From: Mesodorylaimus sp. YZB2_4 | Lineage: Eukaryota > Nematoda > Enoplea > Dorylaimida > Dorylaimidae | Assembly (NCBI GenBank): GCA_030248295.1 | Contig: JASANH010001463.1 | Location: 62,001-126,000, forward strand | DNA length: 64,000 bases | Direction: 5' to 3' | Shown: piece after piece, positions 11,413-22,907 of the stretch | How the letters are laid out: each line of letters opens with the position of its first letter | How positions within the stretch are numbered: the stretch's first letter is position 1 | The notes under the pieces: model-generated | What the model was told of the DNA's origin: nothing | The model's database searches: none | What the model saw: only the letters and a program-made list of their open reading frames with translations | Made by a program: the position numbers and the translations under genes

Positions 11413-12384
11413 CGAATTCGTTATAAGTATTTGAAGTTCCGCGCGATGAAAACCATTCACAAATCATCAGAACGTGGTGGCGTTGGTGTAAGGTGCCTGT
11501 GAGAAAATATGAGATGGAGACATCTCACGCACGCGAATTTTCATCTTTTGTTATTTCCTAGTTATCCTTAGTAAATGCAATAACGTTCCTTCATATTTCC
11601 CACAATAGTGGTCAAATAATTTTTTAAAAACCTCAGATCTATTTCCTGTAAAGGCGACTAGGGTCTGTCCACTGGAGACAAGATTTAACCAATCCGAATA
11701 ATAGGCGTGAATAATAGAGACAACTCTGTCATAACTTTCGGAGTCTGAGACAGCTTATCCTTGGTTAAACAAAGAAATACCTAAATATATATGAGCCCCA
11801 GGCTAGAGTTGCATCTAGTCTTCACAAAAGATATTGCTCACAAAGTCATATTGTGCTGGACAATAGCTCCTGTCAGAACCTCCACTGCGGATGGAGGAAT
11901 GTGAGGGTACCTGTGACTTTTGAACACAGTAAACCGTCTTGCAATGCTAACATGGATGGTGGTCAAGGGGGCTATTATTGGTACATATTTGGTTTTTGGG
12001 CACAGACTATACTGCTCTTCCAGCCACGTATACCCAGGAAGTTATGTCATATTCAGGAATCAAATGTGATTATAGATACCCCTACGACCTGCTAAAAGTT
12101 ATCAATTCCTTCTTATGTTAGAGTATGGCTAGTCCCACTCATTCATCAGAGTTGAATGAGAACTTCCAGATATGGACCCTTCCCTTTGCAGAAATTACTC
12201 AGAAAAATTGGTCATTCTCACAGCTTACAATTTGTGTGACATTTTTGAAAGTTACGCAGAATGAGAACGTGGAATGAAAGACTTTGTGCATGCATGCATG
12301 AAGCATATACTGCAAATCCTGGAGTCGAACAACTACGAAAAGGTTTCTGTAGCTGCTTATTCTAGTAACTTGCAAAATTTCTGT

Positions 12385-12515
12385 ATTTTCGACCCGTTTG
12401 ACCCGATCTTTCAAAAAAGTGACCCGACCCGATTTGACCCGACCCGAATCGAAATTTTGCTGACCCGACCTGACCCGACCCGACCCGAAACTTCCTGATC
12501 CGATCCGGGGTCTAC
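12385..12515. repeat. GACCC-rich repeat block, right
   Basis: Tandem-like TGACCCGACCCGA units, interrupted by short T- and A-rich spacers. Same motif as 11327-11412. The intervening 11413-12384 holds no recognisable gene. Confidence 0.7.
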
Positions 12516-14529
12516 TTTTCAGGGAGATTTCGTGGGGACCATATTAGGTCCATATAAAACAGAGGAGACGTGCATTGCATTCTTGGGGTACCTTGGGGTA
12601 CACGTGACCCCGGGGTGTCTTATCCATGTCGCATGTGGCTGGGGCAGAGCGCAACCAGCCAAGCATGTGGCGGGTGGTTGCAACTTGGCGACTTGCGGGC
12701 CAGACAAATCCAAGTTTAAACCCTGGTGGGTGCTTCACATTCCATGTCTCTGTGGTCGGTTAACGAGAAAACTAGCTGACACTGCCGAATGAACGACGCG
12801 ATACAATGGGCCACAAGTCAATGGCAACATCGAACCAGCAAAATCGACCATGGTCAATGTCAATGACGAGATCAATCCGACAACGAAACGGTTTATCAGC
12901 ATTAAATCAATGATGAATCAAGGGCAGTTCAAAGCAACGGTGTAAATACCGACTAGCCAAGCTCGAAGGCGATGTATCGCTAGGCAACGATGGACGAAAG
13001 CTAAAAAACGGACGATGAAGCTCACGGTAAAGTCATGGCATGGTAATGTACTGGAGACGTTTCAGTGGAGCTATGATGTGCAGTGCAGTGACGAGTGAAG
13101 TTGTCCGGTACTGTATGAACAAGATGAAGCTGGACAATACCGTAGTACAAAAACAAATAGCACAACATGGCTGCGTGCAGCGCAGAATCGCAGAGTTAGG
13201 AGGCTTCTTGATGTGGTTGTGATTCAAATGGTGGACACATTTTTTAGGAGATGGTGCACTAAATAACACGGCGACCATTATCTTGAACACGCCGATCTCC
13301 CTTCCTCACCAGCATTCCAGGAATGCAAATGCAAAGAAGCGAAATAAGCGCATCCCATCCTCTACCTGGTCTTGCGCAGACTTTGAAAGATCACGACTGC
13401 GGGTTCTCAGACCATTTGCATATGGAGTGAGTATATCCAATATATTTTTCCGCTAACTCGAACTTGGCAGAATTGTCAAATTCCCGCCTACGACTATATC
13501 ACATTTGACTGGTCTCTGGAACAACCACGCCACCTGGTGTTCTGTGTCAGAGCGGGATTTTCGTTTCGATTTTCATGTCATAGTCACTTGGCGTTTGGTG
13601 AAGTGTGGTTGTCTGTGTAAGGTCTGTCCTGTTTCGATATTTTCCTGAAACCGACTCTGTTTTCAAGTTTTTTCCGAATTGCCCATTACGTAGTCCATCG
13701 TAGAGTTCTTGCATAGCCAGCTGATAGTTCTTTCCTGACTCCCCTCCCGTTCCTGAACTGCCTTCTGGTTCTACCAGTTTCAAGGAGAGAGTCTCGAGCT
13801 CAGGTTCTGCCTAGGCGTTCCCTGATCTGCATTAGGGTGTAATCTGGGCGGGCGGCGCCTGCTCATCTCCGCCAGCGCTTTTTTCGTACTCTAAATCTCA
13901 TGAAACTCCCTCATTGGCTCACCCTCGCGGATTCAATACTTATCACAGATGTGTGACATATGTCTGATTTGATCTTGTGTGTTTTAGTTTTTGAATTTTT
14001 GCACTTTATCAATAACTAAAGTCCCTATCACTTCCTCCCGTGTTTAAAAACTTGAAGTTAAAAACCATCTTTATCTCGTTATTTAACAGTTAAGATTTAA
14101 ATTTCCCGCTCCCATAGTTAAGTCTAAAAATCTCAAACTCCGGTTATAACAGAAATTTATTTTTTTATGTTTTAGATTATCCGAAATCGATTTTCTGGAT
14201 CTCGTCGTTCGAAACTCCTTTTCCGCTCACATATTTGGCCGAGTCAAGCCAAGCGTGGCGTATCGAAATTCTCTGCTGTCGAGAAAGCTTTCGTGTAAGT
14301 TGAAAACTTTTTGTTGCTCTTTTCGACCCCTCAAAGGCATTGATAGAGTAGTAATCAACCATGGCGCCCAGTAGCCCGCCCAGCCTGTGTATGATGTGCT
14401 GTAAGTTCTCAGCTGCATCTCCTGGGTCAGACTTCTCTGCAGATGCTTCATGTCATAGTTCATCGCTAACCAAGCACTATGCAGCGCACTCTGGGCTAGC
14501 AAGCAAACAAGTCGACAATAATTTTATGT
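12516..14529. other. Intergenic, no gene recognised
   Basis: Contains short unconvincing ORFs only. 13690-13860 resembles 15258-15420 in the same orientation (CCATCGTAGAG, then CTGATAGTTCTT/CTGCTAGTTCTT, then GAGCTCAGG), a diverged direct repeat flanking two SINE copies. 13900-14200 is AT-rich. Confidence 0.5.
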
Positions 14530-14607
14530 CCAGGCGGGAGTCGAACCCTCGCCTGGGCACCTAGCAGGAGAGGCAGACGCCTTACCCGCCTAGGCCACGA
14601 CCCGGGC
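14530..14607 (-). repeat. tRNA-derived SINE head, copy A
   Basis: On the minus strand it reads as a tRNA-like unit: GCCCGGG start, pol III A box in TGGCCTAGGCGGG, B box GGTTCGACTCC, and a partly pairing 3' stem. The D-arm looks like tRNA-Leu/Ser, but the anticodon arm does not fold well and similar units recur in the window, so this is SINE-like and not a functional tRNA. Confidence 0.7.
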
Positions 14608-14947
14608 AACTACGCTGTAGCTCCGGTTCCGCGGAGGTGATGTGAATATGAATAGCCGGGACTGAGGCATGTTTTTTGCGTAGAGCGAGAAGCAGGCATC
14701 TGCGGGGGACTTAATACGCTTGATTGCACCGCTGGCTGCTTAAGGTTTACAAGAAAATCTTCCGTGGATTACAATATATTGCTCAGTTTTAGTTTTTCTC
14801 CCTTTTAGTTATCAGTAATAAGCATCCTAATTGATGCTGGGGCCAAATTTTTCCAACAGAAAACTTTGTGTTTAGGAAAGAGTCTTTCCACTTAAATTCT
14901 CGTTCTTTCCGCATTTTTGAAAATCAACTCAGGAATTGATAGGGTAG

Positions 14948-15028
14948 CGGCCGTGGCCTAGGCGGTTAAGGTGTCTGCCCCTCACGCTGGGTGCGCATAC
15001 TTGAGAGGGATCGACTCCCGCCTGGGTG
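14948..15028 (+). repeat. tRNA-derived SINE head, copy B
   Basis: Same family as copy A in opposite orientation 340 bp away: A box TGGCCTAGGCGGTTAAGG, the shared TCTCACGCTGGGTGCGCA-type middle (here CCTCACG), and a B box changed to GGATCGACTCC. Confidence 0.7.
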
Positions 15029-16106
15029 AAAAGTGGTTCCGTAGCCCTCGTTGTTTGTCATGGAACTTAAGAAACGACTGTTTTTCTAGATTTTTCAAGC
15101 TCGTTTCGTCTGATCGCAGGTCGTCTCATTACCAGAACGCAGGTCGCTGGTCATTTCCCGGTATTTTCTCCGCAAGTAAGTATATATTTATTGTCCGTTT
15201 TCTCTCCAATATGTGGTCATTCACTAGCTTTTCGAGATGGCACTCTTCTAACAGACCAAGCCCATCGTAGAGCTCATTTAGGACTAGCTGCTAGTTCTTC
15301 TCAGACGCCCTGTCCCTGAAGTAGTTTTTGGTTCCATCAGCCTCGAGAAAAGTATTCTGAGCTCAGGCTCAACGATGCCCTGGCCCGCCGGCTGCTGTCT
15401 AGGACGGATTTGTGATCTGGATAGAAGCTATAGGATAGACTCTTTAAGCAGGTATCTCAACTAGCTTCCACAGCAAAGCAGCTTTTTCAATCATTATAGA
15501 TTCTCAGAGAGCCAAAAATTTTTTTTTGCTCTGTTAAATTTGCAACCATGGTCGGGTGCACTGAATTTCATTTTACACTTCATTTGTTATTTAAACACCA
15601 GTGAGACAAAGCGAATGGGTAGAGGCGGCCCTCCCTGGGTGGTCATGGCATAAGAGGTCGAAGGTCGACAGCTACGATGTTGACCAACTACGATTAGGCC
15701 CCCTCAGGCCTGGGGAAATGCTTTAGTATGTAGAAATTACTAAAAACTAAGAAAGGTGGCATGTCGAGGCTACAAATTCAATCCCCCCCTTTTCTGAGAA
15801 CCTTGCTAATCATGCTGTAAATCACTCAATCAGTTTAAATGTGGTATGCACGTAATTAAAAACGGAAGAAGTGTAACTTTGCCTGGGAAAATTGAAAACT
15901 TAGAAAACTAGTGCGAGTGGTGATTGAGTAGAACAAAGTCGAGAAGCATCTGTGCTCAGGTCGCCGCTATCTTATGTCCTGAGCGTAATGGTCTTGTGTG
16001 GAACTTGACTTTTTATTCTTGCTGAGAAGATTAAGGTTGACTGAACTCTCAACTTTGTAAAAACCGTGCATTGGTATATCTTTTTCATAGACATCGCGAT
16101 TTTACG
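15029..16106. other. Intergenic, AT-rich, no gene recognised
   Basis: Contains the second member of the diverged direct repeat (15258-15420) and otherwise AT-rich sequence. No coding pattern, splice-supported exon or RNA gene was seen. Confidence 0.5.
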
Positions 16107-17459
16107 ATGGCACCAACAAGAAAAGCGTCGATGCCACGTGCGGAAAGAATTGAAGAAGATGGTCCAAACGAAGGTAAGGCTGTTTACATGGACAAGATGG
16201 GTTAGGGGGGGGGGGGGGAATCTTTATTGCACGGTTCGTGAGGCAGATCTTATTTTTTGGCTTACTCACATGGATTCAAATACGTTTTTTCACCTCGCCA
16301 GGCATAAGAAAAGCCCCCAAATCTATTCTTTGCAACGGTGTCAATAAGCCGAAACGTGTCAACCATGCGAAAAATCAAGCTGGAATGATCCGTGTTCGTT
16401 TTCGAGAAACGATGAATGCTGTTTTTGATATTCCAAGTTTGGCGGACAAACCACCCGGCCAAGTCAGAATGCCCGAGTACACAAAAGCCGCAGAAGATAA
16501 GGTGAGGAAAAAGGTTTTTGGCCTCCCCTCCTAGTTTACCGGGCTAGGCCCAGGCCCTCCACAAAGCAAACCAAGTCTGATCGTGAGACACTGCTTAAAA
16601 AGTGGAACTCTATCCAATCCGAGGCGACTCCGGTGCCAAAGTTGAGCGTGTGCCCTTACCAGACACCGTGCCCAGTATGGCCAACTCGAGGCCTCCTCTG
16701 CTCATTGCTGTCACTCCATTATTTGCCCCAGCGCAGCGAGCGGATTCAGACCAGGGGCTTTTTGAAACCAAGGGTGAAAAGGGGTTTTCATAGACTTGAT
16801 CTCATTCGGTTCAGCAGAAATTTTTTCCTTATTGTACATAGTTCACTCAATTTAAAAAATTCCAGGAAGTGATTTGCTTTTAGAACTTGGATCACAACTT
16901 GGACTACCAAATCCAGGTGAAATCTTTCGACGCAAAAGCTAAGAAGGAGAGTTTTTAGTTTTCACCCCTGCCCGTGGTTTGGTTCTGGATACTGTACCAC
17001 GTTTTTAGTTTACTGCCTCCTTAGATTCCTGCGTCAGCAAAGCCTTTTCACTAACACTGCACCTTTTTCCAATTTTGGTTTCCCTTAGGTAACTTTGAAT
17101 TGAATTTCGTGATTCCAGTTTGGCACCAAATCCACATTTTTGCCAAATGCTCTTGAGCTATAAAACATTGACCTTCTGTGAGAATAAATGGGTTGGTCAG
17201 GACTGGATTCGCATTTTTTTAAGTTGTTCCCAATTTTTTTCCGACTGATCTCACTATCAAACAACATTTATTTCAGAAAGAAGGAAAAATGGATGAAGTG
17301 GAAGTAAAGGGGAGAACAATAAAAAAGCGAATCATGAGCGATCAAGAGCGTGCTCTATTCACAAAACCATTCGAAGAAGGCTGGAACCGCTTAATCTCGT
17401 TCCGCAATCGTGGTCCAAACATTGACATCTACTACAAGGGGCCAAAGGCCAGGGAATAA
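16107..17459 (+). CDS. Small protein with MBD-like C-terminus (3 exons, 149 aa)
   Basis: Exons 16107-16173, 16302-16501 and 17277-17459 join in phase (1, then 0). The first two exons are basic and Pro/Lys-rich (MAPTRKAS start, KPKRVNHAK). The last exon ends FTKPFEEGWNRLISFR, then DIYYKGPK and a stop. That order (PFE-GW-R, a short linker, then D-I-Y-Y-x-x-P) is the core of methyl-CpG-binding domains. However, the final helix that normally follows is missing, and the second DNA-contact arginine region is short. Binding to methylated DNA is uncertain. The stop is followed by overlapping AATAAA signals (17455 onward), consistent with a real 3' end. Alternative: an unrelated small basic nuclear protein. 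Confidence 0.5.
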
Positions 17460-18698
17460 AGGCCAGGGAATAAAGAAATAAAGGCGTTTATGTTTTAAGA
17501 GAATGTGGTTTTATCTAGTCGTAGAGTGCAAGCGATGTGTAATTTTTAAGTGAAGGTGTATGTTTTTATCCACAGTAGAAGCCTGGAGGGCGAAAATAAA
17601 GATGCATGCTGCGGTGTTCGCACAAGAAGGATCGATTGTCAGTGCGTGAATGCACATGTTGGTTGGTCTAGAGGAAAAACGTTTTCCCGCAACTTTTTCC
17701 ATGCAAGGCCTATGGCACGCGTATCACTGACCAAGGATAGTCAGTCAGGGAGCGCCGGGGCTCATCCCAGGTTCGAGTCCCGGTGAGGGAGGTCAGTTTG
17801 AGAAGAATGAGCTTCGCGAGTTACACAATTCCTTCCAAGTTTTTGTCGAACCAAACCGCATGTGGGCGTAAGAAACCACTGCATAACTCACATCTAAAAC
17901 TGTGGTGCAATCCTCACCTGCCTTTTCGTTGGAAATGTACCACTGGCTGACTTTCGAGTATCTTGCTTTCCATGTGAAATATAGCATATTTACGTTTGGG
18001 TGCATGGCATATTTTTTTTTAATGAAGAGCGGTGTCAAGACCTTATCAATGATAGGCTTGACTTTTGGATCTAATATCATCTACATAGTCCTTATTTATC
18101 GCCGCTCATTATGGTCCGTTTTTGCACTCCTCCGGCTGCTGTAGACCCAACAAAATCTGCATAGTCCTCACTCATCGTCTTTCATTGTGTTCCAGTGCAA
18201 CGACTGCTCGATCTTGCGAGAAAGACTGGATTTCCAGGATGATTTCTGTGATCATTAATTAGTGACAGCGAACCGTACTATTGGGGGGGGGGGGGGGACT
18301 TGTTACAGATGACATTTTGCATGGAGCTGATCTGATATACGGATCATTGTTTTTTTACCAGGACAGAGAAAAATCTTTATCGCGGACCTTCACAGTGGCA
18401 AGAGCTAGAGTTCTATCATGGGGCAGCATTTGGCTATTGCAAGCTAGTTGCTTGACGAGCTAAAGTGAAGATAAGGAGTTACTCGAGGAATCAAAGACCG
18501 TCTGAGCGGAATGAGATCAGAAGAATCAATTTCGAACAATACGAGTCACACTTGAGCATTTATCCAACAGTAACATCAGCGTGTATCAGTTTGCCTGGTC
18601 ACAAAACGTCGCTGCGTTCAAAAAACATTCCATGCACACGATCAGTATTGCGGGTCGGAACATAAATCTCTAATCGCTGATTACTCGGCTCACATCCT
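17460..18698. other. Intergenic with tRNA-like 3' half
   Basis: 17738-17792 contains a tRNA T-arm-like segment (GGTTCGAGTCC B box) without a convincing 5' half. A run of 15 G lies at 18284-18298. A minus ORF at 17793-18080 has no recognisable domain. No other gene seen. Confidence 0.45.
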
Positions 18699-19392
18699 TC
18701 AGGCCTTCTTCGGCATCTTTTTTCTACTGCTCGGCGTTTTTGCACTATCCACCGATGCGCCAGTTCTCAGCGAAAAATGTGTTGAGAGGCCCTAAAATAA
18801 AAGTGATGGTCATCGCAGCACGCGAAAGGCACGTACTGTACTGTAGGTCAAAAAAATGAGTCGGGCAATGTCAAGAACAACAACAGAACTAACAACAAAG
18901 AGCCAACTGAAACTTACCGTGTCTAGCTCGTCCAGATCAGCCGGCATTTGAGGGGAGTGGACGGCGATCGATGCTTGTTCATTGGCCACAATAACGGAAT
19001 CGTCGTCGTCATCTTCTTTTCGTTTCTTACCCTTCGAATCCACCGATTTGGTCTTGGATTGAGGAGCAGACGAACCTGGATCGCCTTTGCCTTTCGGAGA
19101 AATCGGCTCTGGTTCTGAAGAAGGTTGTGGCGGTGGCGGGAGGTCCGATTTCTTTTCTCCTCGACGACAGCATGCGCAAAGGAGAACGGTGATTGAGAAA
19201 GTGATACTGACAGCGATCATCATAAACGAGAACGAGGTTGACGAAGGCGCAGCGTTGACGCCGACGGCATGAAATTGCGCCAATGGAGCCATTGTGCTTT
19301 CTGCTTCACGGGCACTTGTACAACCTTGAGGTGGCGGACAGCCGATCGTGAACGTGTCGCAGTTGGACAACGCGAAGATAATTTGTAATGAG
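18699..19392 (-). CDS. Single-pass membrane protein with charged tail, partial model
   Basis: Two exons, 19392-18918 and 18791-18699, join in phase and end in TGA. A further upstream exon, 19996-19932, fits the phase of the first. The extracellular part is short and cysteine-containing (SNCDTFTIGCPPPQGC). One hydrophobic span (FMMIAVSITFSITVLLC) is followed by a basic stop-transfer CCRRGEKK, then a Pro/Ser-rich cytoplasmic tail with GKGDPGSS, KGKKRKEDDDDD and a C-terminal RKKMPKKA. The 5' end is unresolved: it may splice from the MSP/VAP-like exon at 20295-20057, but the frame between them is off by one base. No family recognised. Confidence 0.6.
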
Positions 19393-20056
19393 CTGAAGAG
19401 ACAGCGTAAAGTATTTCAATACCACACACAGCCTGTGACCTGCGCACATTATATTGTGATTAAAGTTCAAACGAAAGCCAACTGTTGCTTTTGGTTTGGT
19501 TCCTCCACGTTTGTTCCGCTGATTTTAATCTGGTTCCAGGTATAAAACCTGAGCGCTCTCTGGTGCAAACCAGCAGCAGATGATCACGACCAGAAGTTTG
19601 TAAGAAAATTCTGCCCAATACCAGAAACGTGCTGTGCATATCAAATATTTTGTCTAAGTAATGACTATTCGAAACAATCCCCCCCCTCACCCACCTCCTT
19701 TTACTATGGAAACCCCAGGTACATCCACGCCTATAGGAGCAGTTGAAAAGTGAGACTGTCCGCGAAATCGCTGTAATTTAAGGTTCTCATTGTTTCCCTG
19801 GTTCTACGTTTGGCCTTACTGTCTCCTTCCAGTTCACGATTAGCGAGACATCGGATCAGGGCAACAAACGACATCGAATCTGACATTGCAGTCGGGTTGC
19901 TTTGGGTCTCGCTGCCCATCACATGGACTACTCATCTGGTTTCAACGGAAAAGTGCTCGATGCGCCAAAGTCGCATTTCCAGTAGTTATCGGGGACCTGC
20001 AATGTGAGACAAACAAAATCTCACAGATAAGATTTTTAATAAACGGCACTGCTTAC

Positions 20057-20295
20057 AACTTCGTCGGGCAGGGTGGATGGGGATGGTCCAGTGGTCTTTA
20101 ACGTTGAGCGGGGATTCTTCCTGTTTCGGCTTGAACAAGATTTTTACCATCGCACATCCTCCCTCGTCGATCTCACCGACGGGGACCGTGGGATGAACAC
20201 TTCGCGGCCTGGTCGCCTTCAAGTTTGAACGTCACCTTGTTCATGCTGCTGTTGACGATGTTCGGATCTCGGCATGGGTCCATGCCAATAATTAC
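20057..20295 (-). pseudogene. MSP/VAP-like domain exon with a frameshift
   Basis: Read on the minus strand, the exon gives IVNSSMNKVTFKL, then KATRPRSVHPTVPVGEIDEG, then MVKILFKPK and KDHWTIPIHPA. This follows the major sperm protein/VAP fold: N-S-S then V-x-F-K-L, later V-x-P-x-x-G-x-I-D, then a hydrophobic strand. The two halves are in different frames, shifted by one base in the CTTGAAGG stretch (near 20197). A donor GTAAGC follows at 20056. Such domains act in membrane contact (VAP, MOSPD) or, in nematodes, sperm motility. Either a decayed domain or a local sequence error. It may belong to the membrane protein just downstream. Confidence 0.5.
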
Positions 20296-20390
20296 CTGCA
20301 AAAGAATAATCTCAATGTTAATTAGGAATGATCATGTGCAGCGAGACCATTTTGTAGAACTGGTGATCTTCATGCGTTTTGGCCTGGTCG

Positions 20391-20907
20391 CTAGGGACCC
20401 ATCCCGCCTATCCCGTAACCTATTGACCATTTGTTGAGATACTGCCGAAGTGCGAATTGAGCTCTTTCGAGATTTTCAATGTCCTTTTGCAGAATTGGAT
20501 TCCAGATCATTGACCCATAATCGAGGACAGCTCTATTGCACGACTTGAAAATTGCACTGAACACTCCCGTTTTGACAGATCTGCCAAGTTTTCTTCGTAA
20601 AGCTCCTATCATGCAACGAGTGCGACAAGAAACGATTGCAATGTGTTCTGAAAATTCCATGTCGGAAGACAACGTGATGCCAAGATATTTAATTTGCTCA
20701 GTAAAGTGAAGTGGGTGACCACAAAAATAAATTACTTCGGCGCATCGGCTTTTGACAGCAGCCAAACATAATAGATAACAGCGCCGACGACTTGCCAACA
20801 TCGACGAGATGGCCATCTACAAAGACATAGTAACAACAAATAGACCGATAAGTTACCTGTAAAAAAGTTGAGGCCCATAATGTCGCACTCATGTCATGTC
20901 GTGCCAT
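20391..20907 (-). pseudogene. LINE reverse-transcriptase fragment
   Basis: The minus strand reads KYLGITLSSDMEFSEHI, then CMIGALRRKLG, VFSAIFKSC, VLDYGSMIWNP and DIENLERAQFALRQYL, the conserved post-catalytic part of Jockey/CR1-type reverse transcriptases. Only this region is present; the YADD active site and endonuclease are missing. It overlaps in content with the 1-540 relic (DIRELERA there), so both may be from the same family. Confidence 0.8.
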
Positions 20908-20977
20908 ACTTCATCCACAACCAAGCACTGTACAGCACAGCGCACTCGAGGGCTGAGGAACATATGTTTTGTACCGA

Positions 20978-21060
20978 GGCGGGAGTCGAACCCTACCACG
21001 TAAGCGCGCACCCAGCGTGAGAGGCAGAGGCCTAACAAAACCCGCCTAAAGCAGTGATCT
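20978..21060 (-). repeat. tRNA-derived SINE head, copy C
   Basis: Minus-strand B box GGTTCGACTCCCGCCT, then toward its 5' side a TCTCACGCTGGGTGCGC-type segment and a degraded A box region. Same family as the copies at 14530, 14948 and 34764. Confidence 0.65.
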
Positions 21061-22907
21061 GAGCCAAATGCCTAGCGCTGAAAGCCCCTTGATGTCTATT
21101 TTAAGTAGTAATGCACTGATCTTTTTGTTCTTTTGGAAATAGACGTCTCAATTCAAACTTAAAAGCCTGAAGCTGACAACAACCTGACAGTATAAAACTC
21201 TGAATGACACTGCATTCATGCTGGAGAGAGTAACGAAGTTCAACTGAGGAATGCATTGGCCCACAGGGGTCTTGACGTCCTCCGCGGATGGCGCCTTAGC
21301 GGCTTTACGACATAAACCAGGTTTATTTTTGCAGTAAACAATCATTTTCAAATCTCAAAAACGCTTGAATATCCCTATTTCTCAGTATATCTTGCTTGTG
21401 AAAAGATATAATACATGTACAGTATATATATAACCTGTTTTCTTTGAGAATACACGCCCTTCACGTGCCGCGTGTACACCCAAAGCAAATAGAAAGTGGA
21501 TATGGAGATGATTTCGATATCGATATGTCAAATGGTATCGATATCGATTAGATATGGATATCAACAATTGTCACAAGTAACCTCAAAATAGCAGACCACA
21601 ACTGTTTCGCTAAAACCAGTCACAAAATGCATGAGATTTAAATTTGCAGCGCTGTCATGAATATGAATTTACAAAATTAAACAAGAACGAACACCCGTAC
21701 CCGCGAACTGTTCCCTTCATTTAGACCACCTCGTGGCTCAGCCGACTGTGCACAGGCCACCTGATAGATGCCTGCGTGCGACGCTGTTCGGTCTCTACCG
21801 ACGCTATCTATAGCCTTATAGAAGGCCAAAGACCCAGTGAAGAAAAAACACTGATTTTGAAAACCTCCCCTTTAAATTTTTTTTAATTCCAGGCTATCAT
21901 AGTGGCAGCAACAAAATCAGTGCCTTCATTTACAGTACTGTACATTCTCATACGAGTGAAAGGACCTGATATTTTCAAACCGATTCTAGCACTATAGTCT
22001 GCAGGCACTCAAAACCTGCCTTGTTCCCTTTCCGTTCTTTGTCCAAATTCACTCAACCACTTCACCCCATTTCACGGATAGCCCTTGAACTATAGTTCTG
22101 ACACGCACGTACCTTGGCTACCTTCATTCCGGACCGTTTCCTCACTCTTTATGACTCGCATTTATTACACGCCGTTTACCAAACAATGCATAAATAATTA
22201 CAAAAAGCACAATTAAAAAAACCGGGAGTCATGCTTGCAATGTGACAAAGGATAAAACTGCACCGTGTGCTTCTCAAAATAAAATCAATTGTCACGCGAA
22301 CATAGACTAAAACTTGCTTTTCCTCGGCCACTGTCGAATTCCCAACCGGCGTTGACCAGTTGATACGAGTGAATGCACTTTTGAATCTGAGCGTCCAGTA
22401 TTTCTGTGTCTCGATGGGGAATCGTGAGATGGAGACGACGTTATCTTAAATGACCAACATCACATCTTGAATGTCCTTCATTCGCACTCGCCTGCATATC
22501 ATTCTTCTGCATGCTGTGCCAGCACCAAGTATAGATATGGAGCTTGCCATTTTCACCTTATATACAGTAGAACTAAGGATAAGTGAAGCACCCCTACTGC
22601 ATCCATAACTTTAAACGCCCACAGAGGACCGTTACAATCTTTCAATGAAACCTTTGGGGTCGGAGTATGTGAAACATGCACAGCACAGGGGCTCTTTTTA
22701 AAACTTTTGGGCCAATCAAGCCCAGGGACGGTTGAGCCTACGCTTCTACTGCGCCCAAAACATGGGACGCACAGCCCAGTCTCTCACCTGACTGGAATCG
22801 AGCTTGCTTATCGGCCACTCACAACCGCCAGTGTTCTCAGAATGTAGAAATGTCGATGACAATGGTGACGGCGACCAGTTCGAGCCAGACTTATTCTAAA
22901 ATCCTTA
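21061..22907. other. Intergenic, no gene recognised
   Basis: Includes short alternating ATCGATATCGAT palindromes near 21515-21565. AT-rich, with only short unconvincing ORFs on either strand. Confidence 0.5.

Noticed and set aside
14530..15028. Functional tRNA genes
   Set aside because: A and B boxes are present, but the anticodon arms do not fold cleanly, several mismatches occur in the acceptor stem, and the same unit recurs as a repeat.
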